A stretch of DNA of 64,000 nucleotides from Nocardia tengchongensis (GTDB taxonomy: Bacteria > Actinomycetota > Actinomycetes > Mycobacteriales > Mycobacteriaceae). The stretch covers positions 4,402,001-4,466,000 of the forward strand of contig NZ_CP074371.1 of assembly GCF_018362975.1 (NCBI RefSeq), in the 5' to 3' direction. Shown here piece by piece: positions 16,574 to 26,290 of the stretch. How positions within the stretch are numbered: position 1 is the first letter of the stretch; each line of letters starts with the position of its first letter. The position numbers were made by a program, and so were the translations under genes. The notes below the pieces were generated by a model that was not told the origin of the DNA, made no database searches, and saw only the letters and a program-made list of their open reading frames with translations.

Positions 16574-17587
16574 TTGTCGGCGCGGATAGCGGCCCACGTG
16601 GCCGCCTCGGTCCGCCGCGGCCCGTCGCCCATGCTGGCGACCGGGGGACCGCCGCCGGGCGGGGCGGGGTGGGCGGTGGAGATGAAGTGGGACGGGGTGC
16701 GCATCATCGCGGTCCGCGACGCCGACGGCTGCAGCCTGTTCGGCCGCAACGGCAATGACGTCAGCGCGGCCTATCCGGAGATCGTCACCGCGGTGAAAGA
16801 CCTGTCCGGCAAGGGATCTCTGATCTTGGACGGGGAGATCGTGGCGCAGGATCGCGAGGGGGTGCCGTCGTTCGGGCTGCTGCAGCGCCGGATGCATGTG
16901 GCCCGGCCGGGGGAAGCCCTCATCGCGGAGGTTCCGGTGCGGTTCTTCGTCTTCGACGTGCTGCGGGTGAACGGGCTCGACGTCATGGCCGAGACCTATC
17001 TCCAGCGGCGCACGCGGCTGGCGGAACTGGCGCTGCCCGAGCCGTTGTCGGCGCCGCCGCACTGGCTCGACGTGGATGCGGAGCAGTTGCTGGAGGTTGC
17101 GCGCGAGCATCGGATCGAAGGGATCGTGTCCAAGCGCACGGATTCGGTGTACCTGCCGGGCCGCAGGTCACCGGCCTGGATCAAGACCCCGCTGCGGCAC
17201 AGCACCGAGGTGGTGGTGGCCGGATGGACGCCCGGCGCGGGCGGCTTCGGGGCCACCTTCGGATCTCTGGTCATGGGCGCCCACGATGCAACGGGGCGAC
17301 TGGTCTACATCGGGAATGTGGGCACCGGATTCACCCACGCCGCCCGCCGCGTCCTGCGCGGTGCGCTCGACGGGATCACCATCACCGCAGCCCCTTTCGA
17401 TCCGCCGCCGCCCGAAGCCGCGGCCGGCGGCTGGCACTGGGTCGACCCGATCCTGGTCGCCGACGTCGAATACCGCGAATACTCCGGCGAGCGACTGCGC
17501 ATGCCGAGCTGGAAAGGACTGCGCACCGACAAACCGCCCGCCCTGGTGGAGGTGCCTCCGGTGCAAGGCAATTGGCGTAATCCGTAG
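16574..17587 (+). CDS. ATP-dependent DNA ligase (LigD ligase-domain type, stand-alone)
   Basis: A 337-aa ligase. The adenylation motif I is EMKWDGVRII with the catalytic Lys. Motif III is in FFVFDVLRVNG, motif IV in EGIVSKR and motif V in PAWIKTPL. The OB-fold part has VVVAGWTPGAGG, GSLVMGAHD and LVYIGNVGTGF, as in LigD ligase domains. No polymerase, nuclease or Ku gene is nearby, so it is a stand-alone LigC/LigD-like enzyme, possibly for end joining or base repair. The TTG start at 16574 is the longest; GTG 16598 is equally plausible and neither has a good ribosome-binding site. Confidence 0.85.
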   Translation: MSARIAAHVAASVRRGPSPMLATGGPPPGGAGWAVEMKWDGVRIIAVRDADGCSLFGRNGNDVSAAYPEIVTAVKDLSGKGSLILDGEIVAQDREGVPSFGLLQRRMHVARPGEALIAEVPVRFFVFDVLRVNGLDVMAETYLQRRTRLAELALPEPLSAPPHWLDVDAEQLLEVAREHRIEGIVSKRTDSVYLPGRRSPAWIKTPLRHSTEVVVAGWTPGAGGFGATFGSLVMGAHDATGRLVYIGNVGTGFTHAARRVLRGALDGITITAAPFDPPPPEAAAGGWHWVDPILVADVEYREYSGERLRMPSWKGLRTDKPPALVEVPPVQGNWRNP

Positions 17588-17608
17588 CGATCGACCACAA
17601 TCGGAGGG

Positions 17609-18052
17609 ATGGGCGGCGTTGGGGCACGAAGGCTGCGCGAGCTTTCGGCTGCCGATTCACTGAAGCGGCTGGCCGGCGCGCAATACGGGCGAATTGTGTA
17701 CTCGCGCCGTGGACTTCCGATCATCCGGCCGGTCAACCACATCGTCGAAGAGGATGTGGTCGTGGTGCGGGCGCATCTGGGCGCCAGTCTGCTGCGCGGC
17801 GACGGACAGGTGGTGGCCTACGAGGCCGACTCCTTCGACGAGCACACCCGGCAGGGCTGGAGCGTCATCGTCACCGGGGTCGCGCGGGTCGTCATGGACC
17901 CCGAGCAGGTGCAGCGCTACGAGACGCTGCTGGACCCGTGGATCAATATGCCGATGGACCATGTCATCCGCATCGAGGCCGAGGTCGTCACCGGACTGGA
18001 GCTGATCGACGAGAGCGACTGGACCGAGCCACCGCGCCGCACGCCCCGCTGA
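17609..18052 (+). CDS. Pyridoxamine 5'-phosphate oxidase-like FMN-binding protein
   Basis: A 147-aa split-barrel flavin-binding protein. It begins with a helix containing LSAADSLKRLAGAQYGRIVY, then PIIRPVNHIVEED, VVAYEADSFDEHTRQGWSVI and VTGVARVV, the usual pattern of the small pyridoxamine-oxidase-like actinobacterial family that includes heme- and F420-binding members. CGGAGGG abuts the ATG. It starts 21 bp after the ligase stop on the same strand. The cofactor and substrate are not determined. Confidence 0.8.
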   Translation: MGGVGARRLRELSAADSLKRLAGAQYGRIVYSRRGLPIIRPVNHIVEEDVVVVRAHLGASLLRGDGQVVAYEADSFDEHTRQGWSVIVTGVARVVMDPEQVQRYETLLDPWINMPMDHVIRIEAEVVTGLELIDESDWTEPPRRTPR

Positions 18053-18259
18053 CGTCGCCGCGGGCGCCCGCCCGGCTCCGCGCCTGTTCCCGGGCTGTTG
18101 CGCGCCACGCACGCCGGTGGCTGCGGCGACACGAACCTCTCCGGTAGCGTGACACGCCGTTGGACCGAGCACGGCAATCCGCCGGCAAGCTCGGCGCGGC
18201 CGGTGTCCCGGGTGCACGACCAGGGGGTTCGGGCCGCGCGCACGTGGAAGGAACCGCAT

Positions 18260-19666
18260 TTGACAGCCTCGGAAAGGCAGCTACCGGACGCCGGTGCTCT
18301 CCCCGCGGACGAAGGCTATGCGCGCGGCCTGTCGCCGCGCACCATCCAGATGATCGCCATCGGCGGCGCGATCGGCACCGGCCTGTTCTACGGAGCGGGC
18401 GGCGCGATCCAGAAGGCCGGCCCGGCGCTCATCCTCTGCTACCTGGCCGCCGGACTGGCCATCTTCGTGATCATGCGGGCGCTGGGCGAACTGCTCACCT
18501 ACCGTCCGGTCGCGGGCAGCTTCGCCGAGTACGCCCACGAATTCCTGGGCCGCTTCGCGGGATTCGCCACCGGCTGGACCTACTGGGCGGTCTGGGTGGC
18601 CACCTGCATGGCCGAGATCACCGTGGCCGGCAAGTACGTGCAGTACTGGTGGGCCATCCCGCAGTGGGTGACAGCGCTGGTGGTGCTGGGCATCATGTTC
18701 ATCGCCAACCTGGTGTCGGTTCGGCTGTTCGGCGAGGGCGAATTCTGGTTCTCCACCATCAAGGTGACCGCCATCGTGGCCATGATCGTGATCGGCGTCG
18801 GTGTGCTGATCTTCCACTTCGGCCACGCCACCAACCCGACCGTCACCAACCTGTGGAACGACGGCGGGGTGTTCCCCAACGGTTTCGGGCAGGCGCTGCT
18901 GGCCTTGCAGATCGTGGTGTTCGCCTACGTCGGTGTGGAATTGGTGGGTGTGACCGCCGGTGAGGCGCGCGACCCCAAGCGCACACTGCGCAAGGCGATC
19001 AACTCCCTGCCGCTGCGCATCGGCCTGTTCTACGTCGGCGCGCTCGTGGTCATCATGTCGGTGTCGAGCTGGCGGACCTTCCACGCGGGCCGCAGCCCGT
19101 TCGTCGAGGTCTTCGAGCAGATCGGCATTCCGGGCGCGGCCGGCATCATCAACTTCGTGCTGCTCACCGCCGCGCTGTCGTCGTGCAACTCGGGCATCTA
19201 CTCGACCGGCCGCATGCTGCGCAGCCTGTCGCAGCGCCGGGAGGCCCCGCCCGCGCTGGCGACGCTGAGCCCCCGCTCGGTGCCCGCGGCCGGCATCGCG
19301 GTCTCGGCGGCGGTCATGGTGATCGGCGTGGCCGTGAACTACTTCTCGCCGGACAAGGCGTTCGGCTACATCACCTCGGTGTCCACCATGGGCATCATCT
19401 TCGTGTGGGGCATCATCCTGGTCTGCCACCTGATCTACCGGATCCGGGTCAAGCAGGGTGTGCTGCCCGGTAGCGACTACCGCCTGCCGGGCGCGCCGAT
19501 CACCACCGCGCTCGCACTGGCCTTCCTGGCGCTGGTCGTGGTGCTGCTGTTCTTCACCGAGGACGGCCGCAGCGCCCTGGTGGTCGGCGCGGTGTGGGCG
19601 GCGCTGGTGTGCGCCGGGTATCCGCTGCTGTCGCGCAAACATTCGGAAAGCGCCGCACAACAGTAA
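18260..19666 (+). CDS. Amino acid permease (APC superfamily, AAT-type)
   Basis: A 468-aa transporter with about twelve hydrophobic helices. The first helix carries the APC signature IAIGGAIGTGLFYGAG, and GEARDPKRTLRKAI and ALSSCNSGIYSTGRML are typical family loops. It imports amino acids by proton symport; relatives include AnsP, GabP and AroP, and the exact substrate is not clear. The TTG start at 18260 is chosen because GGAAGGA lies 8 bp upstream and the topology begins there; longer frames give an uncharacteristic N-terminus. A strong hairpin follows the stop. Confidence 0.88.
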   Translation: MTASERQLPDAGALPADEGYARGLSPRTIQMIAIGGAIGTGLFYGAGGAIQKAGPALILCYLAAGLAIFVIMRALGELLTYRPVAGSFAEYAHEFLGRFAGFATGWTYWAVWVATCMAEITVAGKYVQYWWAIPQWVTALVVLGIMFIANLVSVRLFGEGEFWFSTIKVTAIVAMIVIGVGVLIFHFGHATNPTVTNLWNDGGVFPNGFGQALLALQIVVFAYVGVELVGVTAGEARDPKRTLRKAINSLPLRIGLFYVGALVVIMSVSSWRTFHAGRSPFVEVFEQIGIPGAAGIINFVLLTAALSSCNSGIYSTGRMLRSLSQRREAPPALATLSPRSVPAAGIAVSAAVMVIGVAVNYFSPDKAFGYITSVSTMGIIFVWGIILVCHLIYRIRVKQGVLPGSDYRLPGAPITTALALAFLALVVVLLFFTEDGRSALVVGAVWAALVCAGYPLLSRKHSESAAQQ

Positions 19667-19683
19667 GTTCCGCGAAATCCGAC

Positions 19684-19723
19684 GAATGCCGCCGTGCTGT
19701 CCCCGAGGACACCGGCGGCATTC
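19684..19723 (+). terminator. Hairpin terminator after the amino acid permease
   Basis: Perfect 11-bp arms GAATGCCGCCG and CGGCGGCATTC flank an 18-base loop that itself contains GTCC...GGAC. It begins 17 bp after the permease stop. No long T-run follows, which is common in high-GC actinobacteria. Confidence 0.7.
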
Positions 19724-19807
19724 GCTATGTGAGGTAACGAAATACGCGTATGCGACGCGCTCGGCGGGCGTAGCTTGCTTGGTGCAGGGCTAGTTCTAGG
19801 GGCGAAC

Positions 19808-21211
19808 ATGAACGATCCGCGACGCTACGTGGTCATCGGTGGGGGACTGGCAGGACTGGCGGCGGCGGTGTGGCTCGCCGAGGCCGGCAAACAAGTCACG
19901 CTGCTGGAACGGCGCGGGCGGCTGGGCGGGCGCACGCATTCGCTCGAGGTCGCGCCGCTGCGCGACGTCCCAGACAACGGTCAGCACGTGATCGCCAGCG
20001 GTTACGAGCACCTGTTCCGGTATCTGACCAGCGTCGGCACCCGGCAGTACGTGAGCTTCCCGCAGCAGGGCGTGCTGCGCTGGCCGGGCGGGCGCACCGC
20101 CGTCATGGGCACCACCGGCCTGCCCGCCCTGCGGGCCCTGGTCGGCGCGCACCCGGACGCGAGCACCGCCGATCGGCTGCGCGCGGCCGCCGCGACCATG
20201 CGCATGGGCTGGCAGTGCCTGCGGCAGCCGCGCGATCTGGCCGACCTCACCACCGACCAATGGTTCCGCCGCCTAGGCATGCCCGACACCGCGCGCGAGG
20301 CGCTGTGGGATTGGCTGGCGCTGGGCATCGCCGCCGAACCGGTGCGGCAGGAGTCGGCGAAGGTCTTCGCCGACGTGCTGGCCACCGGAATCCGATTGGG
20401 CGTCAAGCGGATGCGGCCGGTCTCCATCGGCTATCCCACCACCGATCTGGACACGCTGTTCGTGTCCGGCGCGCAGCGGGTCTTCGACCGGCACGGGGTG
20501 CAGGTGCGGCATCGGGCGGTGGCCCGGCGCATCCGGATCGCCGACGGCGCGGTGACCGGGGTCGAACTGGCCGGCGGCGAGGTGGAACCCGCCGACGCGG
20601 TGGTGTGCGCGGTCCCCAACTCCTACATCGGCGGACTGCTCGACGAGCTACCCGAGCACGATCAGATCTATTCGGCCGCCGACAAACTCGGCTACACCCC
20701 GATCGTCAGCACCAACCTGTATCTGGACCGGCCGCTGGGCACCAAGGCCGCCATGGAAGCCCTGATCGGCGGCACCGGCGTCATCGACGAGGTGTTCGAT
20801 CGGCAGCGCATGCACGGGCGCGGCACCCTCAACGGCTGGCTGTACTGCCTGACCACCAGCGGTGCGTACGCCCAGATCCACAAGCCGCACCAGGCGGTGG
20901 TCGACGAGCAGATGGCGTTGCTGCGCAGCTACTACCCGGAGGCCGCGGAGGCGAAAGTGCTGCACGCGCAGGTGGTTCCGATGCCGCGGGCCACGTTCTC
21001 GCAGGTGGTCGGGACCGACGGGTTGCGGCCGGGGCAGGCCACCTCGGTGCCCACGCTGGTGCTGGCGGGGGATTGGACCCGGACCGACTGGTCGGCCACG
21101 ATGGAGAGCGCGGCCCAGAGCGCGGCCAAGGCCGTCGACCTGTTGCTCGCGCTGCCGGCCGCCGGATCGGATCACTCGCGTTCGACTCGCACCGCCGGCT
21201 CCCGGAAGTAG
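19808..21211 (+). CDS. hpnE: FAD-dependent hydroxysqualene dehydroxylase-like protein (HpnE family)
   Basis: A 467-aa flavoprotein. The N-terminal FAD fold is VVIGGGLAGLAAAVWLAEAG followed by LLERRGRLGGRTHS. The HpnE-typical VPDNGQHVIASGYEHLFRYL follows, and the C-terminal FAD segment is LVLAGDWTRTDWSATMESA. HpnE reduces hydroxysqualene to squalene in hopanoid or squalene synthesis. Its usual partners hpnC and hpnD are not in this window, so a different isoprenoid or carotenoid substrate is possible. The start is ATG 19808. Its last 40 bp overlap the convergent TetR gene. Confidence 0.75.
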   Translation: MNDPRRYVVIGGGLAGLAAAVWLAEAGKQVTLLERRGRLGGRTHSLEVAPLRDVPDNGQHVIASGYEHLFRYLTSVGTRQYVSFPQQGVLRWPGGRTAVMGTTGLPALRALVGAHPDASTADRLRAAAATMRMGWQCLRQPRDLADLTTDQWFRRLGMPDTAREALWDWLALGIAAEPVRQESAKVFADVLATGIRLGVKRMRPVSIGYPTTDLDTLFVSGAQRVFDRHGVQVRHRAVARRIRIADGAVTGVELAGGEVEPADAVVCAVPNSYIGGLLDELPEHDQIYSAADKLGYTPIVSTNLYLDRPLGTKAAMEALIGGTGVIDEVFDRQRMHGRGTLNGWLYCLTTSGAYAQIHKPHQAVVDEQMALLRSYYPEAAEAKVLHAQVVPMPRATFSQVVGTDGLRPGQATSVPTLVLAGDWTRTDWSATMESAAQSAAKAVDLLLALPAAGSDHSRSTRTAGSRK

Positions 21212-21832
21212 TTCAGGATCAGCCGCGTGATGTCGGCCAGGAAACGCTCGCGCGGGATGGGCGGGCCGTCGAGCAGGTAGCGGATGGTCAGATGCTCGAC
21301 CGTGCGCACCAGCATCCAGGCCGCCGCGTCGGCGTCCACATCGGCGGGAATCGGATACGGGCGCAGGGACAGCGCCACCCGGGCCAACTCCCCGATCTGC
21401 TGCTCGAAGGCCACCACCGGGCCGTCCGCGGACAGCCGCGGCGTCTGTTCGACCACCGCGCGCAGCAACTCGCGGTCATTGCCGAGCGCGTCCATCAGAT
21501 ACGAGATCGTCTCCGGCACCGACACTTCCGGCGGTTTGCCGATATTCGACAACACCCGGGCACGCACCCGGGCGGCGACGTCAGCGGTGTAGCGCTCGAT
21601 GACCGCGGCCACGATCGCGTCCTTTGTTCGGGAAGTACTGATACAGCGACCCGGGACTGATATCGGCCGCCGCGGCAATGCGATTGGTGGACGCGCCGTC
21701 GTAGCCGTGGGTGATGAGCACCCGCTGGCCCGCGTCGACGATGCGGGCCACCATGGCGCGCGAACGATCCTGCTGCGGGGTCCGGCGCGGCGGCGTCGCG
21801 GGGGATTTCGGGGTGCGGCGTTTCGATGTCAT
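21172..21832 (-). pseudogene. TetR family regulator, single frameshift
   Basis: The N-terminal frame from ATG 21832 has a basic leader and the HTH (STNRIAAAADISPGSLYQYF, then PNK). The C-terminal frame resumes DAIVAAVIERYTADVAARVR and runs to VRVERE. One extra A in the AAA of AACAAAGGACGCG, near 21624, explains the break; removing it gives a normal 219-aa TetR. A sequencing indel is the simplest reading. It is divergent from the DUF2236 genes, which it may control, with 65 bp between start codons. It also overlaps the HpnE-like gene tail to tail. Confidence 0.75.
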
Positions 21833-21897
21833 GGCGATTCGGGGGAGATCGAGAATGCGAATTGAAAGCGAGTGAAAAGTCGTGTCAGCGTTGGAAC

Positions 21898-22926
21898 ATG
21901 GTGTCACACAGCGCGGTGTCGGGCCAGGGACGCGAACCGCACTTTCCGCCGCGGCCGCTCGGGCCGGACTCGTTGACCTGGAAAACCTTCGGGTCGCTCT
22001 ATTTTCTGCCCAGCGCATTGTTCGTCGGGATGGTGCAGAACATGCATCCGGGGCTCGGGGCGGGCGTGGAATTCCACTCCGAGATCCACGACGAGTTCTA
22101 TCGACGAATACTGCGGTCGCTGTATCCGATCTACGGGGTGGTGTTCGACGGTGACCGGGCGCCGCGGACGGCTCGCGAGATCGTCGGCTACCACCGCGAC
22201 ATCAAAGGCGTGGATGCCAGGGGCCGCCGGTATCACGCGCTGGATCCGGGCACCTTCTATTGGGCACACGCGGTGTTCTTCGTCCAGAATCTGCGCGCCG
22301 CCGACCTTTTCATGGGCGGGCTGAGCGAGGCCGAACGCGAGCAACTCTGGCGCGAGCACTACCGCTGGTACGAGCTGTACGGCATGAGCATGCGGGTGGT
22401 GCCGGCCAACTGGCCCGCCTTCCAGCGCTACTGGCGCGACATGTGCCGCGACACGTTGGAGCCGACCAAGGCCGCCCGCGACGTCTTCCACCTCGTCGAC
22501 ACCGTGCCCGTGCCACCGTTCCCACTGGTGCGGCAGTTGCCGAAGCCCTTGTGGGAGTACCTGATCCGCCCGGCCGGTGGTCACTTCTACCAGTTCGTCA
22601 CGATCGGTCTGTGTGATCCGGAGATCCGAGCCACCATGGGCTTCCCTTGGACCGCCCGCGATCAGCGGCGCTTCGACCGCCTGTGCCGGACGCTGTCGGC
22701 GATGAACCGGGTGACACCCGACGGGATCAAATACTTCTTCCCGCGCATTCACGCCGCCCGCCGCCGTGTCGCCGGGAAGCGTCCCGCGTGGCTCTCACCG
22801 CCCGAAGCACCCGAAATGTTGTGGCCCGGTGTCGAACACCGCGGCGAGGGCAAGCACTACTGCCCGGTCCATGCCGACCGGGGTTCGGGCTCGATCACCA
22901 GATTCCGCCAGTTGACAGGGTTTTGA
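21898..22926 (+). CDS. Oxygenase MpaB family protein (DUF2236)
   Basis: A 342-aa protein of the latex-clearing-protein/MpaB superfamily. The pattern includes VQNMHPGLGAGVEFHSEIHD, the His-containing GVVFDGDRAPRTAREIVGYH, FYWAHAVFFVQNLRAADLFM, LWREHYRWYELYGM and a C-terminal GFPWTARDQRRFDRLC. Members bind b-type heme and some cleave polyisoprene oxidatively; most are uncharacterised. The start is ATG 21898, or GTG 21901 next to it. It forms a pair with the related gene starting 4 bp downstream. Confidence 0.82.
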   Translation: MVSHSAVSGQGREPHFPPRPLGPDSLTWKTFGSLYFLPSALFVGMVQNMHPGLGAGVEFHSEIHDEFYRRILRSLYPIYGVVFDGDRAPRTAREIVGYHRDIKGVDARGRRYHALDPGTFYWAHAVFFVQNLRAADLFMGGLSEAEREQLWREHYRWYELYGMSMRVVPANWPAFQRYWRDMCRDTLEPTKAARDVFHLVDTVPVPPFPLVRQLPKPLWEYLIRPAGGHFYQFVTIGLCDPEIRATMGFPWTARDQRRFDRLCRTLSAMNRVTPDGIKYFFPRIHAARRRVAGKRPAWLSPPEAPEMLWPGVEHRGEGKHYCPVHADRGSGSITRFRQLTGF

Positions 22927-22930
22927 CGCC

Positions 22931-24246
22931 ATGACGCATCCTTACGATTACTACTACCGCGCGGGCATGCCGCTGCGCCCGCCCCCGCCGCGCGCCGTCG
23001 CCTCCGACCTGTGGTTCGAGCCGCGGAAAGCCATGCTGGCGCCTGGATCGACGTGCGCCGTGAGCCCGTCGAGACCCCGCGCACCCGGCTCATGGCCGAC
23101 CACCTGTGGCAGGGCGACGAACCGATGGACGCGCTGGTCGCCGCGTTCCGGCGGCTCGGATCGGCGAGCGGTCGGCGCATGCTGGACCAGGCCCTGGCCC
23201 ACGGCATCGACAATCTCGACGATCCGCTGCCGGAACTGGTGAATCTGTTCGCGCTGCTGGACAATCCGCCGGACTGGTACGACCCGGACCTGTGGGAGTA
23301 CGGTCGCCGGCTCTGGATCAATGTCTCGCTGGCCGGGAAAATGGCCATGGGTGTGCAGGACTTCATGGGCACCTTCGTGGGCGCGGAGGTCGCATCCGCT
23401 GTCGGACAGACCGGTCGCTTCGTGAGGGACCCGTACCGGCGCGGGCTGGAATCCTCGGTCTGGTTCCGCAGCGTCACCGCGCCCGGCGCACTCGAACGCC
23501 GCAACCCAATCTTCCACGACACCGTCCGGGTCCGGCTGATGCACGCGCAGGTGCGGGCCATGCTCCGGCGTACATGGGGCGACGAGCATTTCGCCCGGCA
23601 CGGCAATCCGATCTCCACCGCGACCACCATGGGCGCGGCCGTCACGTTCGGGCTGTCACCGATCTGCTTCGACCACGCCCACGGCCGCCGCAGCAGCACC
23701 CGGCAACTCGACGCGGTCATGCACTACTGGGCGTATATCGCCTACATCTTCGGTGTCGCGGACGAACTCGTTCCGCGTTCGGCCGCCGAAGGCATGGAGC
23801 AGGCCGACTACATGGTCGCCACCGCCGGACTGGCCCCGCAGTGGACCGCGACCATGGCCCGAGCCGCCACCCGGAGGTTCAGCGATGCGACCACCGCGGG
23901 CCGCCTCCAGATCGCCGCCACCGCACCGCTACTGGGCGCACTGGCGTTCTACAGCAGCGAACCACTGGTCCGTACTCTGCTCGCGGACACACCGCTGAGC
24001 GCGGTGCCACTGCGCTCGTTCTCCCGGCTGGTCGGATTGGCCGCCACGACCGAAGTCCGGCGACGAGCCCTGGACGATCACCTGCCGGGCGCCCGCGGCC
24101 GCATGATTCGCCGCGCTCGACACATAGACCCGATGTGGGACCGCAACACCCGCGTCGCCCGCTATCTCGCGGCCCGGGCCGGAATCCGCGGCACCCCCTT
24201 CGACCATCACGACAGCACCGCCGACACGTCGCGATGTCCCGTCTGA
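22931..24246 (+). pseudogene. Second oxygenase MpaB-type (DUF2236) protein, single frameshift
   Basis: The N-terminal frame MTHPYDYYYRAGMPLRPPPP runs to about 23038. The rest continues in another frame as WIDVRREPVETPRTRLMADH, FVGAEVASAVGQTGR, AQVRAMLRRTWGDEHFARHG, VMHYWAYIAYIFGV and MWDRNTRVARYLAARAG. One missing G at 23037-23039 (CTG GCG for CTG GGC GCC) would give about 438 aa. The family is heme-dependent oxygenase-like with unknown substrate. It directly follows the first DUF2236 gene, so the two are probably one transcript. Confidence 0.75.
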
Positions 24247-24249
24247 CCC

Positions 24250-24596
24250 TCAGCCCTGGGTGCTGACGATGCCCAGGTACATGACCATCAGAGTGAACAG
24301 GAACCACCGGCGCCCTGCCAGATCGGCCAGGCCCGCTCGTGCCGCCACGCCAGGTACGCGAGCACCAGCGCGCCGATGCCCCCGGCGAGCAGGATCAGGC
24401 CCGGCACCAACCCGACCACCGCCCGGGAGATGCCGTCGCACAGCATCGGGCCGTCCAGACAGCGCTGCCGCGCTGAAGCCCACACCACCACGACCACCCC
24501 GCTCACCACGGCGAGGCCGAGGACGCTCAGCACATAGCGGGTCGCCTGCCGCAGCATCGACGGATCGTTCCACCGCTTCTCGACGTCGTTCACCAT
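24250..24596 (-). pseudogene. Small membrane protein of unknown function, single frameshift
   Basis: The ATG at 24596 is preceded by GGAGGAGG. The protein has three hydrophobic helices (VLSVLGLAVVSGVVVVVWAS, LVPGLILLAGGIGALVLAYL and, after the break, WFLFTLMVMYLGIVSTQG). The frame breaks at the CCC of 24313-24315 (WPIWQG, then RRWFLF); one missing base restores 115 aa. No family was recognised. It is the gene after LysE on the same strand. Confidence 0.6.
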
Positions 24597-24710
24597 CGCC
24601 GCACCTCCTCCCGACGGCAGTATTCGTTGCGGACCAGATACGACCATCGTCGTCCCGCACCCGGGGTCCTGCCAGCCCGGATCCGTCGCCTCGAAACTCC
24701 TTCGAGCAGG

Positions 24711-25369
24711 TCAGCGGGCGTCGGCGGCCAGACCCAGACCAGCGCCACCAAGATCGCGGCGAGCGTGCGTTCCATCCGCCGGCGGATTCCGGTGCGCCGC
24801 AGCCAGGTTCCGGCGCGATCGGCGGCCAGCACGACACCGACGCACCACGAGGTATCGATGACCAGCTGGATCGCGGCCAGGATCAGCACCGTGGGCAGGA
24901 CCGGGCCGCTGCCGGGTAGGAATTGCGGGAGAATCGTCAGCCCGAAGACCGCCGCCTTCGGGTTGGCCGCGATGGACACCAGCGACGCCCGGAACGCGGC
25001 GGCCGGGGTGCGGCCGCCGGGCAGCGCCGCGGTGAGCGCCGCGCCGAAGGCGTCGTCCGCGCGAGCGCCACGATCGCCCCGCGTGCTGCGCCAGGCCTGG
25101 ATACCCAGCCAGATCAGCACGAGTGCCCCCAGCAGGTGGATACCGACGTTCAGGACCCGGTTGGCCACCAGCAACGCCGACAACCCCGCCCCGCCCGCAA
25201 CCGTCCACCCGAAGATGCCGATCTCATTGCCCACCACCGCGGCCAGCCCAGCGGCCCGCCCGTCGCGCACCGACCGCTGCAGGAACAGCGCGGTGGCCGG
25301 GCCGGGCAACGCGGCCAGGATCAGCGAGGCGAGAGCGAAGGCGGGCAGCACCTGAATCCAGTGGGGCAT
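24711..25369 (-). pseudogene. LysE family amino acid exporter, frameshift near the C-terminus
   Basis: The transporter begins MPHWIQVLPAFALASLILAA, with the family signature LPGPATALFLQRSVRDGRAA, VLIWLGIQAWR, RASLVSIAANPKAAVFG and LPQFLPGSGPVLPT. It exports amino acids or homoserine lactone-like compounds. As given, the frame would run on past the normal end and over the next gene. One missing G near 24739 restores the expected ending ALGLGLAADAR and a stop at 24711 (219 aa). If the sequence is correct, the protein instead continues to 24590 with a changed tail. Confidence 0.78.
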
Positions 25370-25471
25370 GCCCCGATGCTCGCACACCACCCCACCTGCC
25401 CGGCCAGCGGATTTCGCCGGATCGCCCGACTTCGCACCCCCGACCGGCGCGTCGCCCCGCACACCCCGATG

Positions 25472-26268
25472 TCAGTGGTGGGCTGGGGCGGATGCGGCGG
25501 TCGGCTCGGTCAGATAGTCGTATCCGCCCACGTACACGGTGTGGCCCAACGGTGCGTCGAGGGTGGTGGCGTCGGCGACGGCCGTGGCGAATTCCTCGAC
25601 GGTGGGCAGGTCGCCCTGGTCACGGCGCTCGGTGACGGCGTCCGGGTCGCGGCGTTCGAGCAGCTTCACGATGATGGTGCCGTCGATCATGTCGCCGGAG
25701 ACCACCGTGAATCCGATACCGCGGGCGGCGAATTCGCCGGTCATGGCGCGCAGGGCGTCCTCACCGGCGCGTTTGCTGGCGGCGATCTGCTCGTAGCCGG
25801 GCGGCGCGACGCGGGTGGGGGAGAAGTGCGCCTGGTGGCTGGTGACGAACACGATCCGGCCGCCCGCAGGCAGGTGCGGCAGCGCTAGCTCGCTCAGGCG
25901 GGTCTGGGCGTCGCGGTTGAGGAGCATGGCGTAGCCGGGCGCGGCGTCGCGTTCCAGGCCGCCGGAAGCATTGAGCACCAGCACATCCAGCCGGCCGAAC
26001 TCGGCGACCACGGCGTCGACGAGCGTGCGCGCGCTCTCGGGGTCGGCGATGTCCGCGCCCGCCACCGACGCGCTGCCGCCCGCGGCCGCGATCTCGTCGG
26101 CCAGGGTCTCGGCGCGTTTGCGCTTCTCCCGGTAGTTGATGACCACGTGGTCGCCGCGAGCGGCCAGCACGCGTGCGGTTTCCGCGCCGATCCGCGGGAC
26201 GCCCCGGTGATCAGCACGATGCGCCGCCCGGTCCCCGTCGTCTGCCCGGTCTCTGTCGTCATTGCCAT
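25472..26268 (-). pseudogene. SDR family oxidoreductase, single frameshift in the cofactor motif
   Basis: The start ATG 26268 follows TGGAGGACGCGC. The first frame gives RRIVLITGASRG, and the second resumes IGAETARVLAARGDHVVINY. A base missing at 26192-26193 splits the TGASRGIG motif. The rest shows LDVLVLNASGGLERD, IVFVTSHQAHFS and YEQIAASKRAGEDALRAMTG. The last has Tyr and Lys seven residues apart rather than the classical YxxxK, a pattern seen in a mycobacterial SDR subgroup. It is divergent from the HxlR regulator with two shared operator-like palindromes between them. Confidence 0.8.
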
Positions 26269-26290
26269 GCGCGTCCTCCATCCACTGCAT

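Noticed and set aside
16373..17110. Long minus-strand frame extending the membrane protein into the DNA ligase region
   Set aside because: It is the antisense of the ligase gene; the membrane protein has a clear start at 16372 with a transmembrane helix immediately after it.
18281..19660. 459-codon minus-strand frame across the amino acid permease
   Set aside because: Gln/His/Arg/Asp-rich low-complexity shadow of a high-GC gene; the + strand frame has full APC permease conservation.
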